Notes under the pieces: model-generated
Database searches by the model: none
The model's input: the letters and a program-made list of their open reading frames with translations, nothing else
What the model was told of the DNA's origin: nothing
In this document: positions 44,419 to 53,396 of the stretch, one piece after another
Layout of the letters: every line of letters starts with the position of its first letter
Position numbering within the stretch: position 1 is the stretch's first letter
Made by a program: the position numbers and the translations under genes
NCBI GenBank assembly: GCA_026397725.1
Contig: JAPLUI010000545.1
Coordinates: 1-58,259, forward strand
Reading direction: 5' to 3'
DNA length: 58,259 nucleotides
DNA from: Verrucomicrobiota bacterium
GTDB taxonomy: Bacteria; Verrucomicrobiota; Verrucomicrobiia; Verrucomicrobiales; Akkermansiaceae

Positions 44419-45898
44419 GGGTGTCTGTGACGGTTGAATGATTGCTTTCGGCGCGGCGGGAAATTTCCCGGATCATGCCGCTGAAAATCAGCGCATGAAT
44501 CGGATAGAGCAGATACCAATAAGACCAACCCATCAGGCCTTTGGGGGCGAAGAACGCGGTCTGTGAAAGCAATGCCATGCCGTCTTCCCGCGGGACCACC
44601 TGAAACTGCAGCCAGGCTTTTCCCGGCACCTTCATCTCGGCGCGGAGTCTCAGCAACCGGTCGGGTTCGATCCTCTCCACCCGCCAGAAATCCAGGGCAT
44701 CGCCGACCCGCAGTTTGTCGGGATCCCGGCGGCCACGCCGCATGCCCACCCCCCCGATCACGCGGTCCATCCAGCCGCGGATCCGCCACGCCCAATCCAT
44801 GAAAAACCAGCCATGCCTGCCGCCCAAACCGCTGAAAACCGCATAAACCTCCGCCGCCGATGCCGCCACCTGCATCTGCCTATGCTCGCGGATCATGCCC
44901 TCCTGGTTGGTCAAAACGACAGGAGTCGCATCGCCTTGCGAAGTGCTCAGCGCATCGCTCCAAGTCGTTTCGATATTGCTTGCATCCAACACGGCCAGCG
45001 CGCGCTCCACCGAGGTGCGGTAACTCACGGGATTGATTCCGGGAAACAACCGGCGCGCGGCTGTATCCCGCACGATGTTTTCGTTGCGCAGTCCTTCGAT
45101 CAGCGGGCGCGCGATCACGGCGGGGATCGGAGTGACGAGGTTCACCCACAAGGAGGAAAGTCTGGGTGTCAGAAATGGAACCGGCACCAACCAGCGCCTC
45201 AGCCCGCGGACATCGGCATAGATTTTCATCATTTCCCCATAAGTGATGACCTGTGATCCTCCGATCTCAATGATGAGTTCGGCGCTGTCGGGAACTTCGA
45301 TCGCTTGCGATAAATACGCAAGCACCTCACGGATGCCGATCGGTTGCGTGCGGGTGTAAACCCAGCGCGGACAAATCATCACCGGCACGCGCTCCGTAAG
45401 ATAACGGATCATTTCAAATGAGATGCTTCCTGAACCCACAATGACACCGGCGCGGAACTCTGTGACCGCAACGCCGCCGAGACGCAATGAATCGCCGCTT
45501 TGCTGGCGGGAGCGCAGATGTTCCGATAGTCCTGGCGAGGCTTCCGCCAAGCCGCCGAGATAGATGATGCGTTTCACTCCCGCAGTGCGGGCGGCGGCGC
45601 CGAAATTGGTGGCGGCGGTGATGTCTTGCTGATGAAAGTCCGCGCCACCAGCGAGACTGTGCACCAAATAATAGGCGGCATCGACCCCTAGCATGGCCGC
45701 CGCGAGACTATCGGGCAGGAAGACGTCTCCCTCCACAATCTCCACGGAGTTATGCCAGGAACGGCCAAACAGCCGATTGGAATCGCGCACCAGGCAGCGG
45801 ACATGATGTCCTGCGGCAAGAAGCAGCGGGACCAGCCGGCCACCGATGTAACCGGTGGCTCCGGTCACCAGAATCAAGCGTTTGGGATTGTCATTCAT
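44399..45898 (-). CDS. NAD(P)-binding SDR with C-terminal DUF2867-like domain
   Basis: A 499-residue protein. Residues 1 to about 290 are an extended/atypical SDR (NmrA-like): VTGATGYIGGRLVPLLLAAGH, YLVHSLAGG, RIIYLGGLAE and EFRAGVIVGSGS. Residues about 340-480 are a SRPBCC-like DUF2867 domain: WFFMDWAWRIRGWMDRVIGGVGMRRGR, LRVGDALDFWRVE and FQVVPREDGMALLSQTAFF. A short hydrophobic segment (YWYLLYPIHALIFS) follows. Its family is often found with carotenoid or lipid genes; catalysis is not established. It overlaps the CrtO-like gene by eight bases. Confidence 0.87.
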   Translation of the reverse strand: MNDNPKRLILVTGATGYIGGRLVPLLLAAGHHVRCLVRDSNRLFGRSWHNSVEIVEGDVFLPDSLAAAMLGVDAAYYLVHSLAGGADFHQQDITAATNFGAAARTAGVKRIIYLGGLAEASPGLSEHLRSRQQSGDSLRLGGVAVTEFRAGVIVGSGSISFEMIRYLTERVPVMICPRWVYTRTQPIGIREVLAYLSQAIEVPDSAELIIEIGGSQVITYGEMMKIYADVRGLRRWLVPVPFLTPRLSSLWVNLVTPIPAVIARPLIEGLRNENIVRDTAARRLFPGINPVSYRTSVERALAVLDASNIETTWSDALSTSQGDATPVVLTNQEGMIREHRQMQVAASAAEVYAVFSGLGGRHGWFFMDWAWRIRGWMDRVIGGVGMRRGRRDPDKLRVGDALDFWRVERIEPDRLLRLRAEMKVPGKAWLQFQVVPREDGMALLSQTAFFAPKGLMGWSYWYLLYPIHALIFSGMIREISRRAESNHSTVTDTHENPHA

Positions 45899-46373
45899 GG
45901 GGAGGGATTCCCTTCATGCGGGCGAGCAGGCGGCGCAGGCGGATGCGGTTATAGCGTTGGGCGATGAGGCACGGCAGGTTGGCGATCATCGCATAGGCGA
46001 GAATCACGCAATTCCCCCACCAGGGGTTCCAGAGGAAAAACACTGGAACAAACAGGAAGGCGCAGCCATGGCACAACTCGCCACGCCAGGTCTCCACGAT
46101 GAAACGATTCAGGTATGCCGGATCGGTCGCGTTCATTTCACGCTTCTCGAAAGCGCCACCAAGCCATTTCGCCCCGTCGGGAAGCAGATCCTTCCACTGC
46201 TTGATCCGGAGGAACTTGTGGTAGAACGCCGCAGTTTCAAACCTGGGCGTAGCCGGTGGATGGAACCAGCCAACCGGCATGCGCGTGAATCCCCAGGCCA
46301 ACGCCACCTGGATGACCGGCCAAAGCAATACGTTCAGGATGACGATCCAGATCGTTGGCAGTTCAATCGGCAT
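45891..46373 (-). CDS. crtO: CrtO-like glycosyl-carotenoid acyltransferase
   Basis: A 160-residue membrane protein of the Staphylococcus CrtO type, which in staphyloxanthin synthesis adds a fatty acid to the glucosyl carotenoid. It has hydrophobic segments at the ends and the conserved soluble motif AAFYHKFLRIKQWKDLLPDGAKWLGG followed by FIVETWRGELCHGCAF and NPWWGNCVILAYAMIANLPC. It overlaps the glycosyltransferase by 11 bases upstream and the SDR by eight downstream. The assignment rests on family resemblance plus the CrtQ-like and desaturase neighbours. Confidence 0.82.
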   Translation of the reverse strand: MPIELPTIWIVILNVLLWPVIQVALAWGFTRMPVGWFHPPATPRFETAAFYHKFLRIKQWKDLLPDGAKWLGGAFEKREMNATDPAYLNRFIVETWRGELCHGCAFLFVPVFFLWNPWWGNCVILAYAMIANLPCLIAQRYNRIRLRRLLARMKGIPPHE

Positions 46374-47406
46374 CGATCTCCCGTCCTTTCCAAGTTACTT
46401 TTTTCCCAGATCTTGCGGCCGACCAGCCGAAGGTACCGAAGAAAAACAATAGCGGCACCGGATAGAACCACATCAGCAGCCAGCCGAAGGATCCCAGTTT
46501 CCTGCCGATCCACGCCACTTGCAGCGAACATAACAAGCAGGCGACACCCCAAAGATGCCAATGATCCGTTAGAAAAAACATCAGTGGTGCCATCATCAAA
46601 CAGCTCATCCAGGCGATGACCAGCAGCAGGGTGCCGGCGGGTGTCCCTCCGGCGCCCGCCGCGAATCCCTTGGTCCAGCCGCGCAGCATTTCCCCAAGCC
46701 CGTGCGGGTACATGCGGAACGCAAGGAGACCCTTCCCCGTCATGCTCAGCAGTGGAACTCCGACAGTCTGGAATCTCCCCGCAAGACGGAAGTTTTCGAG
46801 AATGTGTCCGCGCACGGATTCATGTCCTCCCGCGAGTTGATAGTGATGGCGGTTCACCAGTAGAAACTGGCCCACCAAACCCTTTGGAACGGTGCCGGCG
46901 GTCATGCAGACATTGAAAAACAACGACAGGTCCTCATAGGTTTTCCGCACCGCATGATACGGCGCGATCGAAAGCGCGCCATCGTGTCGGATGGCAAGCA
47001 CGCGTTCAAGACCGCCTGGCTCAAACCAAGTGTCCGCATCCATGAACAACAAGCGCTCTCCCCGCGCCTTCATCGCTCCCTGGTGGCAAGCCCAGGTTTT
47101 GCCGCGCCAGCCATCGGGAAGTGGCGGCGGAGTGATGACTGCGGCTCCGAATTGACGCGCAATGTCCGCGGTGTCGTCGCTCGAACCATCGTCCACCACC
47201 AGGATTTCAAGGGGCTTCGCTGATTGAGCAGCAATGGAACCCAGCAGCTTCGGCAGATTGTGCGCCTCATTGCGGGCGGGAATGATGATGCTGACGGTGG
47301 ACGGGGCGTCTGAAATTCCGGTCATGGCAGGCCTGCGGAAACGCGCCGCGAGAAGCCATCCCGCCGCCCACAACGCCAGAAAGATATATATCACCGCCGG
47401 TCCCAT
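46363..47406 (-). CDS. crtQ: CrtQ-like carotenoid glycosyltransferase
   Basis: A 347-residue family 2 glycosyltransferase resembling 4,4'-diaponeurosporenoate glycosyltransferase (CrtQ). It has an N-terminal membrane helix, the GT2 strand TVSIIIPARNEAHNLPKLL, EILVVDDGSSDDTADIA, the DXD motif LLFMDADTWFEP and QLAGGHESVRGHILEN, then C-terminal membrane segments. MGPAVIYIF was taken as start; it overlaps the desaturase stop by 16 bases. Expected reaction: transfer of glucose to the carboxyl of a C30 carotenoid acid. The pathway role is inferred from neighbours. Confidence 0.83.
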   Translation of the reverse strand: MGPAVIYIFLALWAAGWLLAARFRRPAMTGISDAPSTVSIIIPARNEAHNLPKLLGSIAAQSAKPLEILVVDDGSSDDTADIARQFGAAVITPPPLPDGWRGKTWACHQGAMKARGERLLFMDADTWFEPGGLERVLAIRHDGALSIAPYHAVRKTYEDLSLFFNVCMTAGTVPKGLVGQFLLVNRHHYQLAGGHESVRGHILENFRLAGRFQTVGVPLLSMTGKGLLAFRMYPHGLGEMLRGWTKGFAAGAGGTPAGTLLLVIAWMSCLMMAPLMFFLTDHWHLWGVACLLCSLQVAWIGRKLGSFGWLLMWFYPVPLLFFFGTFGWSAARSGKKVTWKGREIDAD

Positions 47407-48872
47407 GTGATCACGTTCTTCGCGACATTTTGTCCGCAAAGCACCACCATCGGCATGCCGCCACCGGGGTTCACGGATCCGCCCACAAAGAAGAGATTCG
47501 GGTATTTGGTGCTCTGTTTCGGTGCTTTGAACGCGAGGTTCTTAAAACGATCGCTGACCACGCCGTAGATGGATCCTTTGTTAGAGAAATACTGCTCACG
47601 AATATCATATGGAGTCCAGCAATGTTCGAACACCACATGCTTGCGCAGGTCGGTGAGGCCCATGCGTTCGAGTTTGATGAGCACCCGCTCCTTGAAGGCC
47701 ATGTAATCCTCATGGGTGAGCGGGTTATCATCGTCGATATGCGGGATGTGCGGCAGGATTTTCAAACCATCACATCCCTCGGGCGCAACCGTTGGGTCCG
47801 TTTTGGACGCGGCGACCAGATAGATCGTGGGATCGGGCGGCAATTGGCGTTTGCGGAAGACGGTGTGGAAATGCTCGCGTTGGTTTTCGGAGAAGAAGAA
47901 ATTGTGATGGGCGAGTTGCGGGTATTTCCGGTCCAGGCCGAGCTCCAGCACCAGGCCGGAACATGAGGGTTCGTATTTCTCGAGACTTTTCATCAACTCG
48001 TCATCCTCATGCAGCAGCTTTTCACAAGCCGGAATGACTTCCATGTTGGAGACGATGATGTCCGCGGGATGACGGGTGCCATCCCGGGTCACGATGCCGG
48101 TGACGCGCCCGTGCTCCTTGCTTACCTCGACGACTTCGCTGTTGAGGCGGACTTTCACTCCGAGTTCGTCCATCAAGCGCTGCAAGCCGAGTGCGATGTG
48201 ATACAAACCGCCGTCCACATACCAGAGATCGTAACGGAACTGGATGGTGGCCATGCAGTTCATGAACGCCGGCGAGTGATAGGCCGACGAGCCGACATAC
48301 TTGATGAAATAATCGAAGATGTCCTGCATGTGGCGCGTGCTGAGATAGCGCTTCACGCCGCCGTGCATGGTCCGGAACAGGTCGAATTTGAGGAAATTCC
48401 TCAAGCCGTAAAATTTCCTGAAGGCTGCGGCATTATCGAGTCCCTGCTCGAAATAACCGGCGTTGACCAGATCATAGAGGTCGGCGGAATACTTGAGGAA
48501 ACGGCGCACGTTTTCGGGATCTTCACCCACCTTGCGTGCTTCCGCCGCCATGCGCTCTGGCTCGGGATCGAGATCGACCACCTTGCCATCCTCGAAAAAA
48601 TTCCGCCAGTGCGGGCGCACCGAGCGGATTGGGATGTAGTCGCTCATCCTTTTTCCGGATCGCTCGAAGAGACGCTCGAAGATATGCGGCAGGGTGAGGA
48701 TGGAAGGACCCAGATCGAAAGTATAACCCTGGTCCTTGAGCACATTGAGCTTGCCGCCGATCTGCGGGTTTTTCTCGTGGATCGTGACATCATATCCTTC
48801 CTGTGCCAGTGAGATGGCTGCGGACAATCCTCCAAGGCCGGAGCCGATGACCGTGACGGTATTTTTGTTCAT
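47391..48872 (-). CDS. Second CrtI/CrtN-family carotenoid desaturase or oxidase
   Basis: A 493-residue FAD enzyme: VTVIGSGLGGLSAAISLAQE, the FDLGPSILTLPHIFE motif conserved in CrtN/CrtP, and the C-terminal FVGGSVNPGGGMPMVVLCGQ. It is only distantly like the desaturase at 36 kb. One of the two would desaturate the C30 backbone and the other oxidise an end methyl, as in CrtN/CrtP pairs. It follows the TPR gene by 18 bp and precedes CrtQ, all on one transcript. Confidence 0.88.
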   Translation of the reverse strand: MNKNTVTVIGSGLGGLSAAISLAQEGYDVTIHEKNPQIGGKLNVLKDQGYTFDLGPSILTLPHIFERLFERSGKRMSDYIPIRSVRPHWRNFFEDGKVVDLDPEPERMAAEARKVGEDPENVRRFLKYSADLYDLVNAGYFEQGLDNAAAFRKFYGLRNFLKFDLFRTMHGGVKRYLSTRHMQDIFDYFIKYVGSSAYHSPAFMNCMATIQFRYDLWYVDGGLYHIALGLQRLMDELGVKVRLNSEVVEVSKEHGRVTGIVTRDGTRHPADIIVSNMEVIPACEKLLHEDDELMKSLEKYEPSCSGLVLELGLDRKYPQLAHHNFFFSENQREHFHTVFRKRQLPPDPTIYLVAASKTDPTVAPEGCDGLKILPHIPHIDDDNPLTHEDYMAFKERVLIKLERMGLTDLRKHVVFEHCWTPYDIREQYFSNKGSIYGVVSDRFKNLAFKAPKQSTKYPNLFFVGGSVNPGGGMPMVVLCGQNVAKNVITWDRR

Positions 48873-48890
48873 GATGGCATGCTGTGTGGG

Positions 48891-49649
48891 CTACTTTCCT
48901 ACGAGGCGGGTGAGTCCTTCCTTGGCCACGTGATCCCCAGGGTGTGCGATGAGGGTCTTTCGATAATAAGCCGCCGCCTCGGTCTTTTGTCCCAGCGACT
49001 CGTACGAGCGTGCGATGAAGGTGAGGCAACTGCTGGATCCCCAGCGCGGCTCAAACTCCTTCACGGGTTGCGTGGCTTCGGCATTGAACAACCTCTCCGC
49101 AGCCAGCAGGGTGTTGAGCGCCTCGCGTCTGGCGGCGGCATCCTTCGCGGTGTGAAACTGTCCGGTTCCTAACAAATAGCGGACGCGGGGATTGGCCGGG
49201 CGATATTTCAAGGCCTGCTCCTGATGGTGCTGGACCCTTGGGCCGTAGCGGATGGCCCTGAGCATGCTGCCGTTGATTTTCATGCCGTAAAGTGTGCCGA
49301 GCAGGGCGTGGCATTCGGCATTTTCCGAGTTCAGTTTCACGGCGGTTTCGAGCGAGGTGACTGCGGCATCCATCGCGGCATCGGCAGCCTTGGGGTCCGG
49401 TGTTGATTTCAACTGCAACATCCGGTGAAACAAGGCGACTCCGCGCCAATAGGGGTTGGTGGCGGAAGTGGGCGTGTTCACCTCAGCCTGGCGGAACAAC
49501 TCCGCAGCATTTCCGAAGCGTTCGCCGTCCCATGCTTGATAGGCCGCGGAAAACTCGGCGATGCCTGCGGCGGTGAGCTTATCGGCCGCCGGATTCGCGC
49601 GGACAAGAACCGCGCTTGCCAGTAGGAAGAGAACTGCTTTTCGAATCAT
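48891..49649 (-). CDS. Exported TPR-like protein
   Basis: A 252-residue protein with a signal peptide (MIRKAVLFLLASAVLVRA) followed by tetratricopeptide-like helical pairs, such as YQAWDGERFGNAAELFRQAE, AVTSLETAVKLNSENAECHA and YESLGQKTEAAAYYRKTLIAHPG. TPR proteins bind partner proteins; no catalytic site is present. It lies 18 bp upstream of the desaturase gene and is divergent from the aldehyde dehydrogenase, so it is likely the first gene of the carotenoid operon. Its role there is unknown. Confidence 0.8.
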   Translation of the reverse strand: MIRKAVLFLLASAVLVRANPAADKLTAAGIAEFSAAYQAWDGERFGNAAELFRQAEVNTPTSATNPYWRGVALFHRMLQLKSTPDPKAADAAMDAAVTSLETAVKLNSENAECHALLGTLYGMKINGSMLRAIRYGPRVQHHQEQALKYRPANPRVRYLLGTGQFHTAKDAAARREALNTLLAAERLFNAEATQPVKEFEPRWGSSSCLTFIARSYESLGQKTEAAAYYRKTLIAHPGDHVAKEGLTRLVGK

Positions 49650-49695
49650 GAGTTGACCGGAAGGTAGTCCAACGGCAGAATTGCGCAAAGAGGAA

Positions 49696-51072
49696 ATGAA
49701 TTATTCGGCCATCATTGCACGCCAGAGGGAGTTTTTCCACTCCGGAGCCACCCGAGCTGCGGATTTTCGCCGCGTGCAGCTTCAAAAGCTGGCGGGCCTG
49801 TTGGAAACCCGTGAAGCGGAGCTGCTGGCGGCGCTGCACGCGGATCTGCGGAAAAGCCCGCACGAGGCCTACGTGTCTGAAATCGGCTTTGTGCTTGGCG
49901 AGATCCGCCACGCCCTGCGGCATCTTCCCTCCTGGATGAAGCCGGAGCGTCGGCGCTCTCCGGTACTGGCATGGCCCGCGTGCAGCCGGATCCACCCGGA
50001 ACCCTACGGCGTCGCCTTGATCATCGGCCCGTGGAATTACCCGCTCCAACTTCTGCTCTCGCCGCTGGTCGGCGCGATCGCCGCCGGAAATTGTGCCATC
50101 CTCAAGCCCTCGGAGTTTGCACCACACACGGCCGCCGTGCTGGATGAAATGATCCGCCCATCCTTCGCCGAGCACTATCTAACCATCATTCGCGGCGAGC
50201 GGGAGACCTCTGAAGCACTGTTGCGGGAACAATTCGACACGATCTTCTTCACCGGCGGCACGGAGACAGGCCGTGCCGTGATGGCAGCCGCCGCCCGCCA
50301 CCTGACACCCGTGACACTGGAGCTGGGTGGGAAATGTCCGTGCATCGTCTGCCATGACGCACCCGTGGCAATCACCGCCCGGCGCATCGTCTGGGGAAAA
50401 TTCATGAATGCCGGGCAAACCTGTGTCGCGCCGGATCACGTCTGGGTGGATTCGCGGATCGCCCCGGCATTGCTGGATGGCATGAAGAATACGCTGCGCG
50501 GGTTTTATGGCGACTTTCCCCAATCTGGCATTGACTACGGACGCATCGTCAACCACCGGCATTTCGAGCGTCTGACCGATTATTTGAAGGACGCCAACAT
50601 CGCTTGCGGCGGAGCCAGCGATCCCGCGGATCTTTACCTCGCGCCCACGATACTAACAGAATGCTCCTGGGAATCCCCGGTGATGACCCAGGAAATTTTC
50701 GGTCCGATTCTTCCGGTGATGGAATTTTCCGATCTCGGCGAGGTTCTGGCGAAACTGCGTGACCGGCCCAAACCCCTGGCGGTTTATCTTTTCACCCGTG
50801 ACGCGGCGTTGCAGGAACGGGTGATTTCTAACACACAATCCGGCGGGGTCTGCATCAATGACACCATCCTGCAAATTCTCGGCAACGACCTGCCGTTCGG
50901 CGGTGTTGGCGAGAGCGGCATGGGAAATTATCACGGACGCGCCTCCTTCGATTGCTTTTCCCATCAGCGCGCGGTTTTACGCAGAACCCTGGTGGTGGAT
51001 CCTGGATTTCGTTATCCTCCGCCGGGTGTGTCATTGAAGTGGTTGAAACGCCTGCACCGGTTTCTCGGGTGA
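49696..51072 (+). CDS. Aldehyde dehydrogenase, probably carotenoid-aldehyde (AldH-like)
   Basis: A 458-residue NAD(P)-dependent enzyme of the class 3 ALDH group. Motifs: the cofactor segment LIIGPWNYPLQLLLSPLVGAI, FFTGGTETGRAV, the general-base Glu in TLELGGKCPCIV, the catalytic Cys in NAGQTCVAPD, and the ending PFGGVGESGMGNYHG. A clear ribosome binding site (AAAGAGGA) lies seven bases before the ATG at 49696, which sets the start. C30 pathways such as staphyloxanthin need an aldehyde dehydrogenase to make the carotenoid acid before CrtQ acts, and the divergent promoter shared with the carotenoid operon supports that role. Confidence 0.9.
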   Translation: MNYSAIIARQREFFHSGATRAADFRRVQLQKLAGLLETREAELLAALHADLRKSPHEAYVSEIGFVLGEIRHALRHLPSWMKPERRRSPVLAWPACSRIHPEPYGVALIIGPWNYPLQLLLSPLVGAIAAGNCAILKPSEFAPHTAAVLDEMIRPSFAEHYLTIIRGERETSEALLREQFDTIFFTGGTETGRAVMAAAARHLTPVTLELGGKCPCIVCHDAPVAITARRIVWGKFMNAGQTCVAPDHVWVDSRIAPALLDGMKNTLRGFYGDFPQSGIDYGRIVNHRHFERLTDYLKDANIACGGASDPADLYLAPTILTECSWESPVMTQEIFGPILPVMEFSDLGEVLAKLRDRPKPLAVYLFTRDAALQERVISNTQSGGVCINDTILQILGNDLPFGGVGESGMGNYHGRASFDCFSHQRAVLRRTLVVDPGFRYPPPGVSLKWLKRLHRFLG

Positions 51073-51079
51073 AATCGCG

Positions 51080-51520
51080 CCGGGTATGGAATATCAACCG
51101 CAAGTGCTGCACGCGAAGCTGATCGTCATCGACGACGTCGTCTATGTGGGTTCGTCGAATCTTGATCCGCGCAGCCTGCGCATCAATTTTGAAATCATGT
51201 TGAGTATCAAGGACGCCGTGCTGGTCGCCGCGGCACGCCAGCAGTTCGAGGCAGATTTGGCCCGGCATTCCACCCCGATCACCAGCGACGCGCTCAGGGC
51301 TGGCCGCACGTGGTGGGTGCGCCTGCGGCAGCGGCTCGCCTACTGGCTGGTTGCCCGCTTGGATCCCGAGTTGGCGGCACTCATGTTACACCGGTGGCAC
51401 GGTCGCAAAGACCGGTTGCTCAGACGCATCAAGCGCGTGCGCGGCACCGCCCGCCCGGCCGCTCGCTGCCGGGGCGGGGGAGCGGTCTTTCGTGCATTCC
51501 CCCCGACCCTTATGCCGCCA
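51080..51520 (+). pseudogene. C-terminal fragment of a second cardiolipin synthase gene
   Basis: From about 51086 the frame reads EYQPQVLHAKLIVIDDVVYV and then GSSNLDPRSLRINFEIML, matching the last third of the cardiolipin synthase at 40948. Differences are mainly at third codon positions, so the copy was under coding constraint before it was cut. The stop is lost. It lacks the first HKD motif and any N-terminus and cannot be active. The following intergenic sequence also matches that upstream of the TerC gene. Confidence 0.85.
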
Positions 51521-51596
51521 CCGCACATGGCCCGCTCAAATGTGGTATTTTCTGGAAGCTTTAATGTGAAATTGCGTATTTGTCGAATCTTCAAAA

Positions 51597-51866
51597 ATGG
51601 CGCATCGTTACCATGTGACCAACAACCTCTGGCTCTGGATCGGCTTCAATGGATTCGTGCTCATCATGCTCAACCTCTTCATCGGCATCATCATGAACAG
51701 CATGTCTGAAATGCACGCCGAACTCGACGAGCAGGTCAGAGCCAAACAAAGCGTCGCGGAAAATGACAGTGTGCTGAGCAACCTGACCGCGCTCGACCAG
51801 CAATTGTCCGCCTTGAAATCCCAGCTCAGGGATCTCCGCGGGAAACTCACCAACAACACACCCTGA
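51597..51866 (+). pseudogene. TerC-start / channel-tail chimeric ORF
   Basis: A 89-codon ORF. Residues 1-25 (VTNNLWLWIGFNGFVLIML) match the start of TerC (39860-40819). Residues from about 25 on (LNLFIGIIMNSMSEMHAELD and the coiled-coil tail) match the end of the voltage-gated channel (37669-38505). The CorC gene and the bodies of both others are gone. Both parents share ATCATGCTC at the junction, a nine-base microhomology, and the frame is kept. It precedes sbtA by 11 bases and might still be translated. Confidence 0.88.
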
Positions 51867-51877
51867 TATCCGTAGCC

Positions 51878-52858
51878 ATGGAACTGCTCGACGCCATCCG
51901 CGCCAACCTGCTTTCGCCGGCGGTGCTCTTTTTCGTGCTCGGCCTCATCGCCGCGCTGACCAAAAGCGACCTGAAATTTCCCGAGCCGCTGTATGTGGGG
52001 ATGACGATATACCTGCTGGTGGCCATCGGCTTCAAAGGAGGCGTGGCCATCGCCGAGGCGGGTCTGGCGCAGGTTTGGCTGCCGTTGCTTGCGGCCATCG
52101 GGCTGGGCGCGCTGATTCCGCTGTGGACCTACCCGGTGCTTCGCCGTGGCGGCAAACTTCCCGCCGTGGATGCTGCCGCGATTGCCGCGCATTATGGTTC
52201 TGTTAGCGCGGTCACCTTCATTGCCGCAGCCAACTATCTCAAGGCGATCAATCAACCCTTCGAGGATTGCGCCACTGCCTTTCTTGCGGTCATGGAATCC
52301 CCCGCCATTCTCGTGGGCGTGGTGCTCGGCAAACTCGCGACCAAGTCCACTGGCGGCGTGTCGGACGGCTCACTCCGCACGGCGATGCATGAGGCGTTGT
52401 TCGGTCGCAGCATCTTCCTGCTCGTCGGTGCGCTCGTCGTCGGCGCGTTGTGTGGTGAAGCGGGCATGAAGAAGGTTGAGCCATTTTTTGTCGCGCCGTT
52501 CCAAGGAGTGCTGGCGCTGTTTCTCCTTGAAATGGGCGTCGTCGCGGGGCGCCGGGTTGGCGACTTGCGGAAAGTCGGGCTCTTCCTGCTGGGCTTCGGC
52601 GTGCTGGTGCCGCTGGTGAACGGCACCCTCGGGGTGCTCATCGGCAAATTCGCCGGACTCGGGCTGGGTGGGGCGACCCTGTTTGGCGTGCTCGCCGCCA
52701 GCGCCTCCTACATCGCGGCACCCGCCGCCATCCGTATTTCATTGCCGGAAGCAAACCCCACGCTCTATCTCACCGCCTCCCTGGCGATCACCTTCCCCTT
52801 CAACATCACCATCGGCATCCCCATCTATCTTGAGATCGCCCGTGCGTTCTACCTGTGA
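51878..52858 (+). CDS. sbtA: SbtA-type sodium-dependent bicarbonate transporter
   Basis: A 326-residue inner-membrane protein with about ten segments, of the SbtA family (DUF897), which imports bicarbonate with sodium in cyanobacteria and others. Family motifs: LGLIAALTKSDLKFPEPLY, IGFKGGVAIAEAG, AHYGSVSAVTFIAA, AVMESPAILVG and GLGGATLFGVLAASASYIAAPAAIR. The length is normal. The PII-like sbtB begins four bases after the stop, the standard partner. Bicarbonate supply could serve carboxylases for fatty-acid or anaplerotic pathways; nothing suggests carbon fixation in this window. Confidence 0.93.
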   Translation: MELLDAIRANLLSPAVLFFVLGLIAALTKSDLKFPEPLYVGMTIYLLVAIGFKGGVAIAEAGLAQVWLPLLAAIGLGALIPLWTYPVLRRGGKLPAVDAAAIAAHYGSVSAVTFIAAANYLKAINQPFEDCATAFLAVMESPAILVGVVLGKLATKSTGGVSDGSLRTAMHEALFGRSIFLLVGALVVGALCGEAGMKKVEPFFVAPFQGVLALFLLEMGVVAGRRVGDLRKVGLFLLGFGVLVPLVNGTLGVLIGKFAGLGLGGATLFGVLAASASYIAAPAAIRISLPEANPTLYLTASLAITFPFNITIGIPIYLEIARAFYL

Positions 52859-52862
52859 AACC

Positions 52863-53165
52863 ATGAATACCACCCCGATGAAACTCGTCACCATTGTCTG
52901 CGAAGCCTATGCCTTGGAAGCTGTGAAGAAGTTGTTGCGCGATGTTGGCGCGCGCGGCTGGACCCACTTTGCGGTTGAGGGTGCCGGTGCCGGCGGCGAA
53001 CGGTCCGGGGAAATGAAGGAGTTTGCCAACGTGCAAATCGAAGTCGTGCTCCAACCTGCGGCAGCACAGGCCTTGCTCGAACACCTGGCACGGGAACTCT
53101 TTCCGCACTACGGCATGATCGCCTTTGAAGCGGACGTGCGGGTGATCCGCTCGGCCAAGTTCTGA
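52863..53165 (+). CDS. sbtB: SbtB, PII-like regulator of SbtA
   Basis: A 100-residue PII-like protein. KLVTIVCEAYALEAVKKLLRDVGARGWTHF is the SbtB N-terminal beta-alpha-beta unit, followed by a T-loop region rich in Gly (GAGAGGERSG) and YGMIAFEADVRVIR at the end. SbtB binds adenyl nucleotides, including AMP and cAMP, and inhibits SbtA. It starts four bases after sbtA, consistent with co-expression. An alternative ATG is five codons in. No C-terminal redox CGPxGC motif is present, so the R-loop seen in some SbtB proteins is absent. Confidence 0.88.
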   Translation: MNTTPMKLVTIVCEAYALEAVKKLLRDVGARGWTHFAVEGAGAGGERSGEMKEFANVQIEVVLQPAAAQALLEHLARELFPHYGMIAFEADVRVIRSAKF

Positions 53166-53396
53166 GGCGCGGCCCTTGGCGCACGGCGAGTCTGGGGCGT
53201 TCCTCGGCAACTTTGACCGGGTTCAAACCGGGTGGTTCGCCCGGGTTTGTGGGGTTCATCGACACGCGGCCCGCTTGGAAAAGTCCCGGCGGTTGATCCG
53301 TCACCAAAAAAACCTGTAACCGGCCCGTCCGCCCGGGGTTTAGCCATTTGGTGACGGCAATCGCCCGTCCATTACCAACTCAGCACCACCGCAACC
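53166..53396. terminator. Hairpin after sbtB and intergenic sequence
   Basis: CAAACCGGG at 53224-53232 pairs with CCCGGGTTTG at 53240-53249 (one bulge). There is no T-run, so it could be a weak terminator or an mRNA stabiliser for sbtAB. The rest of the gap shows no gene. Confidence 0.4.
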
